A DNA stretch of 5,025 bases from an uncultured Aliarcobacter sp. (GTDB lineage: Bacteria; Campylobacterota; Campylobacteria; Campylobacterales; Arcobacteraceae): the NCBI GenBank assembly GCA_947629065.1, contig CANRCH010000130.1, positions 1 through 5,025 of the forward strand. Reading direction: 5' to 3'. This document shows, one piece after another, positions 1 through 5,025 of this stretch. Position 1 is the stretch's first letter. Every line of letters starts with the position of its first letter. Both the position numbers and the translations under genes were made by a program. A model generated the notes under the pieces. That model did no database searches. It worked only from the letters and a program-made list of their open reading frames with translations, and was not told the DNA's origin.

Positions 1-37
1 TTTAAAATAAAAGGCTATTTTTCTATAAAATAGCCTT
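1..37 (-). terminator. Intrinsic terminator of the two-component operon, overlapping the regulator's stop codon
   Basis: A perfect 11-base inverted repeat (AAGGCTATTTT at 11-21, its complement AAAATAGCCTT at 27-37) encloses a 5-base loop. Read on the minus strand, the stem is followed directly by a T-rich run (TTATTTTAAA, positions 10 to 1), as expected for a rho-independent terminator. The hairpin lies inside the end of the response-regulator gene: the 5' arm encodes the last residues before the C-terminal Glu-Lys, and the TAG stop (15-17) is in the 3' arm. On the plus strand no T-run follows the stem, so it should act only on transcripts leaving the regulator. The stem has just four G-C pairs, so its strength is uncertain. 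Confidence 0.8.
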
Positions 38-656
38 CATCAATACTATTTTTTATTAAATTTTCTGGAAGTTTTTGTCTTAATCTTTTCATTAAAGTTC
101 TAATAGCATTTGAACTTTTTACAACTCCATCATATATAAACTCTTCTATTTGATGATGACTTATTTTTTCACCTCTATTATCAAGAAGTAAAAATAGTAG
201 ATTTTTTTCAGATTTTGTAAGATAAATATCTTTTTCATCTTTAATTAATGATTTTTTACTCATATCAAAATATATGTTTTTTCCCAAAGTTTCAATATTT
301 AAAGTATTTGTATATTTTTCTATTTTTAATTTTAACTCTTGAATATCAAAGGGTTTTTTTAAGTAGTCATCACAACCTTTATTATAAGCTTCAATAATTT
401 GGTCAATATTTATATTTGCACTAATAATAAGCACTTTTGCATTTGGATTTATAGTTTTTAATTTTTCCAAAATAGATATTCCATTTATATTTGGTACATT
501 TATATCCAAAATATATAGAGTGTAATCTGCTAAAATATTATCAAATGCTTTTTGTCCATTATAAAAAGTATCTACAACAAAACCGCTATCTTCCAACATC
601 TCTTTTATAGTTTCATTTAAAGAGAAATCATCTTCAAGTAAAAATATCTTTTTCAT
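15..656 (-). CDS. OmpR/PhoB-family response regulator (receiver plus winged-helix DNA-binding domain)
   Basis: This 213-residue protein is the cytoplasmic output half of the two-component system. An N-terminal receiver domain (about residues 1-115) carries the expected residues: acidic pair E8/D9 in LLEDD, phosphoacceptor D51 in YILDINVP, the Ser/Thr switch position S79 in LIISA, and K101 before P102 in KKPF. A C-terminal winged-helix domain (about 125-213) follows; its recognition-helix region is around SSNAIRTLMKRLRQKL (181-196), and the closing EGYFIEK matches the usual 'GxGY' wing end of the family. Length is typical or slightly short. The ATG at 654-656 is the only start that keeps the whole receiver. 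The best ribosome site, AAGGA at 671-675, sits rather far away (14 bases). The gene follows the kinase gene after 35 bases, implying one operon. The regulated gene is not shown by the protein itself; the divergent autotransporter is the obvious candidate. Confidence 0.95.
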   Translation of the reverse strand: MKKIFLLEDDFSLNETIKEMLEDSGFVVDTFYNGQKAFDNILADYTLYILDINVPNINGISILEKLKTINPNAKVLIISANINIDQIIEAYNKGCDDYLKKPFDIQELKLKIEKYTNTLNIETLGKNIYFDMSKKSLIKDEKDIYLTKSEKNLLFLLLDNRGEKISHHQIEEFIYDGVVKSSNAIRTLMKRLRQKLPENLIKNSIDEGYFIEK

Positions 657-691
657 GAGTTATTATACTTTCCTTGTGTGGCTTTTTTGTG
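657..691 (-). other. Short spacer between kinase and regulator genes
   Basis: These 35 bases hold no gene and no hairpin that I can see. They include the regulator's likely ribosome site (AAGGA, 671-675 on the minus strand). The short gap and shared strand support co-transcription of kinase and regulator. Confidence 0.7.
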
Positions 692-2266
692 TCAAAACTT
701 ATATATAAATATATTTTGCTTATTTTTAGATATAACTTCTATTTTTATACCATATTTATCACAAATATCTTTTACTATAGAAAGCCCAATTCCATGACCA
801 CCCACAAAATTATTTTCTCTTATATATTTCTGGAAAATGATATTTTTATTTATTATCTCTTCTCCTATTGATATAAATTTTAAACTATTATTTTGTAAGA
901 TAATTTTAATTTCTGAATCAACTTCTGAGTATTTTATAGCATTTGAAATATTATTATCTATTAATCTTTCTAACTCGATTTTACTAATATTTATAAAAGT
1001 ATCATCTAAGATTTCTAAAACTATATTTCTATTTTGAGTTTGTGAAATAATTTCAAAATATTTCACCCTATCTTTTAAAATCTCTTCTAAACTAAAGTTT
1101 TGTATTTCATACTTTATTTTTGATTTTGTATGTAAAAAACTCATATCTTCATATGAGTTTTTTAGAGTTTTTAAAGCTCCATGGATTTTCTTTGAGTATT
1201 TATCACTTCCTGTTTTCTCATCTTTTAATTGCATATTTAAAGTAATTATAGAAAGAGGAGTTTTTATTTCATGAATAGAGTGCTCTATAAATTTATCTTT
1301 ATAGTTTAAAATTGACTCTTTTTCTCGAACTTTAAATATTATAAATATTGTTAAAACTCCTAGAAAAGTGATCAGTAAAAAAGAGCTATTAAGTATTAAT
1401 AACTCTTGATTAAACTCTTTTTCATCGAAAACTATACTATAAATAATTTTTGCTTCATCAAAAATAGGGCTTTGTTCTTTTAAAAAAAATGTTGTTTTAT
1501 CCTTGTATTGCTTTGAATAAATTGAAGTTTCTTTAAAGCTATCAAAAAGTTCTCTACCTATTTTTATTCTATCTTCTATCTCTTCTAAAGTTGGTTTATA
1601 AGATTCTATATTTTTGAAAATAAAATCTTCAATATATCCATCGTTAAATATTATGTAGGCATTTAAGTTTAAAATTTTTGAAGAATGATTTACTAATTTT
1701 TTAAGCTCTTCTAAATCATCATCTAAATTATAATAAGTAAAGCTTGTTTGTAAAACTCTATTTGTATTTGGTAGATACATATCTGAAAAAGTCATCATTT
1801 TTTGAGAATACATCTCAAAAATAGGAGGAGATACTCCTATAATGTTTTGTTTTTTATGATTATCAAAAATATCTTTTGCAAAACTCAAATCAAAATCTAA
1901 ATCGCTTTTTACTGTTGTATTTCTAATAATGAGTTTTTCATCTGTTATGTAGATATTGTATGGGTTGTTTTCTTCATTTTGATTGATTTTTTTGTAAATT
2001 TCATCTAGTGGCGTATCGTAAGAGTTGGTTTTTAAATACTCTAAAACCTCTTTATGCTTTTTAAGGATTTCATCTTTTTTTTCTGAATATGAAAAAAGTA
2101 GTTTAGTTAAAAAAGTACTCGTCTCTTTTTGAAGTTGGTAAAATGCAATCTTTTGACTTTTTGAATGGTTGTCGCTTAAATTTTTATATAGAAGTTTATA
2201 GCTTAAAAAACTAAAAAACAAAAAGATTGTAATTATGATAAATAAAAATGTAGATGACTTTGGCAT
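692..2266 (-). CDS. Membrane sensor histidine kinase with a large periplasmic sensor domain
   Basis: This 524-residue inner-membrane kinase should autophosphorylate on His and pass the phosphate to D51 of the regulator encoded next to it. One membrane helix lies near residues 6-24 and another near 294-312. They bracket a periplasmic domain of about 265 residues that resembles a CACHE-type ligand sensor (for example NIYITDEKLIIRNTT at 104-118); that family call is inference. The DHp domain has the H-box HSIHEIKTPL with phosphoacceptor H332. The ATPase domain has an N-box (LIDNNISNAIKYS, N438 and N442), an F-box-like IIFQKYIREN (476-485) and a clear G2 box (GGHGIGLSIV, 489-498). The G1 box is degenerate: where DxGxG is usual, it reads SIGEE (466-470). 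There is no obvious HAMP domain between the second helix and DHp. The ATG at 2264-2266 has AGGA 11 bases upstream, and the next Met is residue 152. The ligand is unknown. Confidence 0.95.
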   Translation of the reverse strand: MPKSSTFLFIIITIFLFFSFLSYKLLYKNLSDNHSKSQKIAFYQLQKETSTFLTKLLFSYSEKKDEILKKHKEVLEYLKTNSYDTPLDEIYKKINQNEENNPYNIYITDEKLIIRNTTVKSDLDFDLSFAKDIFDNHKKQNIIGVSPPIFEMYSQKMMTFSDMYLPNTNRVLQTSFTYYNLDDDLEELKKLVNHSSKILNLNAYIIFNDGYIEDFIFKNIESYKPTLEEIEDRIKIGRELFDSFKETSIYSKQYKDKTTFFLKEQSPIFDEAKIIYSIVFDEKEFNQELLILNSSFLLITFLGVLTIFIIFKVREKESILNYKDKFIEHSIHEIKTPLSIITLNMQLKDEKTGSDKYSKKIHGALKTLKNSYEDMSFLHTKSKIKYEIQNFSLEEILKDRVKYFEIISQTQNRNIVLEILDDTFINISKIELERLIDNNISNAIKYSEVDSEIKIILQNNSLKFISIGEEIINKNIIFQKYIRENNFVGGHGIGLSIVKDICDKYGIKIEVISKNKQNIFIYKF

Positions 2267-2277
2267 ATAGATTTAAT

Positions 2278-2281
2278 TCCT
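2278..2281 (-). promoter_or_regulatory. Ribosome binding site of the histidine kinase
   Basis: AGGA on the minus strand lies 11 bases before the kinase ATG (2264-2266), in otherwise A/T-only sequence. It supports that start codon. Spacing is slightly longer than ideal. Confidence 0.55.
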
Positions 2282-2323
2282 AAAAATATTTTTTTATTTT
2301 AGCAAATAGTCTATATGTTTTTT

Positions 2324-2353
2324 ATTATAAGAAAAATTAATTTATAAAAACAA
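2324..2353 (-). promoter_or_regulatory. Candidate promoter of the kinase-regulator operon
   Basis: On the minus strand, a perfect TATAAT (2329 down to 2324) is preceded, 18 bases upstream, by TTGTTT (2353 down to 2348), which matches the -35 consensus in part. Transcription would begin near 2317 and give a leader of about 50 bases. The region is so A/T-rich that another TATAAT (2385 down to 2380) also occurs, so this choice is tentative. Confidence 0.4.
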
Positions 2354-2360
2354 ACAATAT

Positions 2361-2403
2361 AAATAACAAAAAACAATATATTATAAATAAAAATAACAAA
2401 AAA
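2361..2403. repeat. Two copies of a 13-base A-rich direct repeat
   Basis: AAATAACAAAAAA occurs at 2361-2373 and again at 2391-2403, a 30-base period. A smaller shared word, ACAATATA, occurs at 2354-2361 and 2373-2380. These may be low-complexity coincidence, a local duplication, or curved A-tract DNA upstream of the autotransporter promoter. The copies are exact; any function is guesswork. Confidence 0.5.
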
Positions 2404-2420
2404 TTGATTTGAAGCTATTT

Positions 2421-2438
2421 TGTCACACATATGTCACA
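2421..2438 (+). promoter_or_regulatory. Direct-repeat operator TGTCACA-n4-TGTCACA, likely response-regulator binding site
   Basis: TGTCACA occurs at 2421-2427 and 2432-2438, exactly 11 bases apart from start to start, so both copies face the same side of the helix. OmpR/PhoB-family regulators bind as head-to-tail dimers to such repeats; the Escherichia coli Pho box likewise consists of 7-base CTGTCAT-like units separated by 4 A/T-rich bases. The second copy ends 9 bases before the TATAAT box, where a -35 element would normally lie, as at activator-dependent promoters. The nearest candidate binder is the regulator encoded at 15-656. I noticed no other exact copy of TGTCACA in the window. Binding by that protein is inference. 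Confidence 0.65.
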
Positions 2439-2447
2439 TCGCTTTTG

Positions 2448-2453
2448 TATAAT
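2448..2453 (+). promoter_or_regulatory. -10 box of the autotransporter promoter
   Basis: A perfect TATAAT preceded by TTTTG lies 29 bases before the autotransporter ATG, placing the transcript start near 2460 and giving a leader of about 23 bases. Nothing close to TTGACA lies 16-18 bases upstream: that region falls within the TGTCACA repeats. The promoter therefore looks dependent on an activator. Confidence 0.65.
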
Positions 2454-2471
2454 AATTTACAAAATAAAAAT

Positions 2472-2478
2472 AAAGGGA
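2472..2478 (+). promoter_or_regulatory. Ribosome binding site of the autotransporter
   Basis: AAAGGGA lies 4 bases before the ATG at 2483. It is the only G-rich stretch in the leader, and together with the signal peptide that follows it fixes the start. Confidence 0.7.
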
Positions 2479-2482
2479 AATA

Positions 2483-2551
2483 ATGACAAAAAAGATTAAA
2501 ACATCACTTGTTTTATCAAGCTTAATTTTAGGTACGGTTAGTTTATATGCA
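2483..2551 (+). other. Signal peptide of the autotransporter
   Basis: Residues 1-23 show a basic start (MTKKIK), a hydrophobic core (LVLSSLILGTVSL) and a likely signal-peptidase I site after LYA, before VPTG. There is no long N-terminal extension of the ESPR type found in some autotransporters. Confidence 0.85.
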
Positions 2552-5025
2552 GTTCCAACTGGTATAAATTTATCTGGTAGTCAAGAAAAAGAGTTGAATA
2601 CTCCTATTGAAATTAATTCATCAAGTGGGGATAGTATAGCTGTTGATGTATATTCACTTTCTGGTAACTCAAAACTTGTTAATAATTCAACAATAAGTAA
2701 TAAAATATCTTCAAATCAAAATGACATTTATTCTGCTGGTGTACATTTTGATTCTCATGGTGATTCTTTAGGAATGTCTGATAATTCTCAGCTTATAAAT
2801 AAAAAAGATATTATAGTTGAGCAAAATGGAAATTATGAAGTTTGGGTAGATGGTATAAATATTAGTTCTATGAAAGATAAAGCTAAAGCTCTAAATGAGG
2901 GTTCAATAAGTGTTTATTCTAAAGGAAAACAAGATGTATCTGTAGCTGGAATTGCGATTAATTCAATGGAAAATAATTCAATTGCTGAAAATAAAGGTAC
3001 TATAAAGGCTAGTGCAGAAGGGGAACAATATATATATTCTCAAGGTATCATTGTTTTAAATGCAGATTATGATTGGGATGATAATCGAAATCCTATTCCT
3101 ATGCAAGGTACAAGTTCTATCATAAATAGTGGAACTATTGAGGTATTTGGAAAAGCTTCTGAAGTAGAAGTTCAAGGTATTGCAGGGGCTTTAAAAGATA
3201 ATGCAAAAATAGAGAATAGAGGTACTATAAAAGCTAATGCTGAATTGATAAATAATAAATCAGGAGATGCATTTGCAAATGCTTTTGGAATAGAACTTCC
3301 ATTTATGAAAGATAATTCAGAAGTAATTAATAGTGGTACAATTTTAGCAAATATAAAAGAGACAAGTAATAGTGATAGTTTATCTATAGGAATTTTTAAT
3401 GGTTCTTCTGAATATCAAGGAGCTAGTGCTGATGGTAAAATAACAAATAGCGGAACAGTTAAGGCAACTATAAATGATAAATTAGATAATAGAGGTTTAT
3501 CTCTTTGGACTTATGGTAACCCATCATCAAATGTTAAAATCTATAATGAAGCAAATGGAAAGTTATATGGAAATATTGTTTTAGTTGATAATGCTACTTT
3601 AAATAATAAAGGTTTTATATCGTTACCATATAATTCAAATAAAAATGCTATAGTTTTTGATGATGAGATTAATGGAGAGAATGTTAAAATTAAATTTCAA
3701 GCAAATATCCCAAATCTTGTAAACTCTGGAACTATTGAAATTGGTGCATTTAAAGACTCAAAAGGAAATATAGAAAATACACAGATTAAAACTACAAATG
3801 CAACTTTTGAAGAAGGTTCAAAAATGCAAGTTGCAGTTGTGAGTGGTTCAAAAGCATTTAATTTAAATGACACTTTAGCTGAAGTTGTAAAAGCTACAAA
3901 TAGTTTAAATGGTGCAGATAATATAAAATTAAACCAAACAAAACTAGATGATAACTCTGCTATTTTAGATTTTAAATTACAATACGATGAAGCAAAAAAA
4001 CAGATTGATTTAGTGGTTGCTAAAGTAGAGAGTATAAAAGATATTGTTACAAAACCTGATAATGAAAATAAACCAGAAATGGAAAATAAACCAAACAATA
4101 ATATTAATGTAAATGCAGGAAATATTGGTGCTGTTTTAGATAGTTTTAGAAATAATCAAACTATGGGAAACATTATTTCAAGGATTGATAGTTTAGCTTC
4201 AAATCAAGATGTTAAAAAAGCAGTAGATAGTTTAGTTCCTACAACAGCAACATCATTAGTTAATACTGCAAGTTCTATTAACTCTTCAATCTCAAATGTA
4301 GTTTCTACAAGACTTGGAAATATCTCAAGTGGAATTAACTCTGGAGATGAGATGAGTATTGGAAATAATAAGCTTTGGGCAAAAATGTATGGTGGGCTTG
4401 GAAAACAGAGCAATAAAGATGGAGAAAAAGGTTTTGATCTAAAAACATATGGTCTAGGTCTTGGATATGATAAAGAGTATAAAGATGGACAGGTTATAGG
4501 TTTAGGAACTTTCTATACAAATGCAAAAGTTGAAACAAATGGTGTAAATCATGAAAATAAAGTAGATGCATACTCACTTGTAGCTTATGGAAGTAATCTT
4601 TTAAAAGATGATAAAACAACTGTTTATTATCAAACTTCTTACTCTTTGCAAAAAAATGATTCACAAAGAGATCTGTTTACAGGTGAAAGAGCAGATGCTA
4701 AATTTACAAGTAAAACTTTCGCAATAGAGTCAAAAATTGGACATAGAATTGATATAAATGATAAATCTTCAATTGAGCCAAATGTTGGGATTTCATATAG
4801 ACACTTTAGAAACCCATCATATACAGAAAGTGGTTCAAGTGCAAATTTAAAATCAGAAAAATTTTCTAATACAGAGCTTTTAGGAAAAGTTGGAGCTGAG
4901 TATGTATATAAAATTACTCCAGATTCAAAACTTACTGCAAATTTAGGTGCAGGATATAATTTCCATGATAGTAAAAGTAATGTAACTTCATCTTTTGAAG
5001 GAGCAAGTGGTGTAACATTTGATTC
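2483..5025 (+). CDS. Type Va autotransporter, adhesin-like passenger with C-terminal beta-barrel; 3' end beyond the window
   Basis: The frame is open for 847 codons and runs off the right edge. The product should cross the inner membrane by Sec, insert a C-terminal barrel in the outer membrane and display its passenger outside. The order of parts is: signal peptide (1-23); Asn/Ser/Gly-rich passenger with repeated N-x-G-T-I rungs (about 68-418), likely a parallel beta-helix; a less repetitive stretch (about 430-520) in the position of an autochaperone region; a Pro/Asn/Lys hinge (524-540); a helical linker (about 545-612, VLDSFRNNQTMGNIISRIDS and onward); and the barrel from LWAKMYGGLG (631). 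About nine of the usual twelve strands are present, so perhaps 50-70 residues are missing. There is no Cys in the translated part and no obvious serine-protease motif, so adhesion or biofilm formation is likelier than proteolysis; the ligand is unknown. Its divergent neighbour is a two-component system, and a direct-repeat operator precedes its promoter. Confidence 0.93.
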   Translation, partial: MTKKIKTSLVLSSLILGTVSLYAVPTGINLSGSQEKELNTPIEINSSSGDSIAVDVYSLSGNSKLVNNSTISNKISSNQNDIYSAGVHFDSHGDSLGMSDNSQLINKKDIIVEQNGNYEVWVDGINISSMKDKAKALNEGSISVYSKGKQDVSVAGIAINSMENNSIAENKGTIKASAEGEQYIYSQGIIVLNADYDWDDNRNPIPMQGTSSIINSGTIEVFGKASEVEVQGIAGALKDNAKIENRGTIKANAELINNKSGDAFANAFGIELPFMKDNSEVINSGTILANIKETSNSDSLSIGIFNGSSEYQGASADGKITNSGTVKATINDKLDNRGLSLWTYGNPSSNVKIYNEANGKLYGNIVLVDNATLNNKGFISLPYNSNKNAIVFDDEINGENVKIKFQANIPNLVNSGTIEIGAFKDSKGNIENTQIKTTNATFEEGSKMQVAVVSGSKAFNLNDTLAEVVKATNSLNGADNIKLNQTKLDDNSAILDFKLQYDEAKKQIDLVVAKVESIKDIVTKPDNENKPEMENKPNNNINVNAGNIGAVLDSFRNNQTMGNIISRIDSLASNQDVKKAVDSLVPTTATSLVNTASSINSSISNVVSTRLGNISSGINSGDEMSIGNNKLWAKMYGGLGKQSNKDGEKGFDLKTYGLGLGYDKEYKDGQVIGLGTFYTNAKVETNGVNHENKVDAYSLVAYGSNLLKDDKTTVYYQTSYSLQKNDSQRDLFTGERADAKFTSKTFAIESKIGHRIDINDKSSIEPNVGISYRHFRNPSYTESGSSANLKSEKFSNTELLGKVGAEYVYKITPDSKLTANLGAGYNFHDSKSNVTSSFEGASGVTFD
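2684..3736 (+). repeat. Passenger repeat region: about 36-residue rungs with G-I and N-x-G-T-I motifs
   Basis: The protein repeats a two-part motif. Gly followed by Ile or Val occurs at G86, G124, G156, G188, G232, G269 and G303, 32-44 residues apart. Each is followed 13-27 residues later by an Asn motif: NKKDI (106), NEGSI (138), NKGTI (170), NSGTI (215), NRGTI (245), NSGTI (283) and NSGTV (322). Looser copies are NSTI (68), NRGLS (336), NKGFI (375) and NSGTI (414). DNA identity between copies is low, so this is an old protein-level repeat. Such Asn/Gly turns are typical of beta-helix passengers. Confidence 0.75.
4052..4102 (+). other. Pro/Asn/Lys hinge between passenger and translocator
   Basis: Residues 524-540 are low-complexity and charged, with ENKP twice (528-531 and 534-537) followed by NNN. 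This marks the change from passenger to the helical linker and looks flexible and exposed; it could be a processing site, but no specific cleavage motif is seen. Confidence 0.55.
4370..5025 (+). other. Autotransporter beta-barrel domain, truncated by the window edge
   Basis: From residue 630 the sequence alternates hydrophobic and polar residues in aromatic-rich strands: LWAKMYGGLG, KTYGLGLGYDKEY, VIGLGTFYTNAKV, DAYSLVAYGSNLL, TTVYYQTSYSLQ, FTSKTFAIESKIG, IEPNVGISYRHF, LLGKVGAEYVYK and LTANLGAGYNF. The opening W-A-K-M-Y-G-G is the usual start of this domain. About 218 residues are present of the roughly 260-290 usual; the closing strands with the terminal aromatic residue lie outside. Confidence 0.88.

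Larger units (their letters stand above)
2267..2482. other. Divergent intergenic region with control sites for both operons
   Basis: This 216-base gap separates two genes transcribed away from each other, so promoters for both should lie here. The left two thirds (about 2281-2400) is almost pure A/T, with A-rich runs and a repeated 13-base block. The right third (about 2410-2455) has more complex sequence: a TGTCACA direct repeat followed by a strong -10 box for the plus-strand autotransporter. I see no open reading frame or stable hairpin in it. Confidence 0.8.

Noticed and set aside
662..667. Minus-strand TATAAT just before the regulator's start codon
   Set aside because: Transcription from it would begin at about the ATG itself, leaving no leader or ribosome site. 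Such words are common by chance here, and the operon arrangement explains expression.
674..1037. Plus-strand open frames at 674-871 and 837-1037
   Set aside because: Both are antisense to the kinase ATPase domain and encode Ile/Phe/Tyr-rich sequence as expected from complementing Lys/Asn/Glu codons.
1482..1489. Eight-base A/T runs in the kinase gene (also 2075-2082) as phase-variation tracts
   Set aside because: Runs of this length are expected in such an A/T-rich genome and encode ordinary Phe or Lys codons. There is no poly-G tract, the usual switch in Campylobacterota, and all frames are intact.
2427..2434. Palindrome ACATATGT between the two TGTCACA copies
   Set aside because: It is only 8 bases and arises where the direct repeats meet; the flanking bases break the symmetry, so the direct repeat is the better reading.
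3697..4098. Minus-strand open frame of 133 codons
   Set aside because: It is antisense to the well-supported autotransporter frame, has low-complexity Phe/Ser/Ala content, and no ribosome site or family resemblance.
4204..4413. Minus-strand open frame of 69 codons
   Set aside because: It lies opposite the autotransporter's helical linker and barrel start, and its content is explained by the complement of those codons.

Overview
The window is strongly AT-rich and tightly packed. It holds three protein-coding genes in a divergent layout. The low GC, the A/T-ending codons, and the style of the histidine kinase and autotransporter suggest a host-associated or aquatic Campylobacterota bacterium, most likely of the Arcobacter group. 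That assignment is inference from general character; no marker gene is present.

On the minus strand, positions 2266 down to 15 encode a two-component system. The membrane histidine kinase (692-2266) comes first, and an OmpR/PhoB-type response regulator (15-656) follows 35 bases later, so the two are probably co-transcribed. A hairpin with a U-rich tail (1-37) overlaps the regulator's last codons and stop and looks like the operon's intrinsic terminator.

A 216-base divergent intergenic region (2267-2482) separates this operon from a plus-strand gene that begins at 2483 and runs off the right edge. That gene encodes a large type Va autotransporter. It has a 23-residue signal peptide, a cysteine-free Asn/Ser/Gly-rich passenger built from roughly 36-residue rungs (G-I ... 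N-x-G-T-I), a Pro/Asn/Lys hinge, a helical linker and the first three quarters or so of a C-terminal beta-barrel.

The most interesting signal is in the intergenic region. A perfect 7-base direct repeat, TGTCACA, occurs twice with an 11-base period, just upstream of a perfect TATAAT -10 box that has no recognisable -35 box. This is the geometry of an OmpR/PhoB-family activator site. It suggests that the adjacent kinase-regulator pair senses a periplasmic signal and directly switches on the surface autotransporter. No mobile elements, RNA genes or CRISPR arrays were seen.
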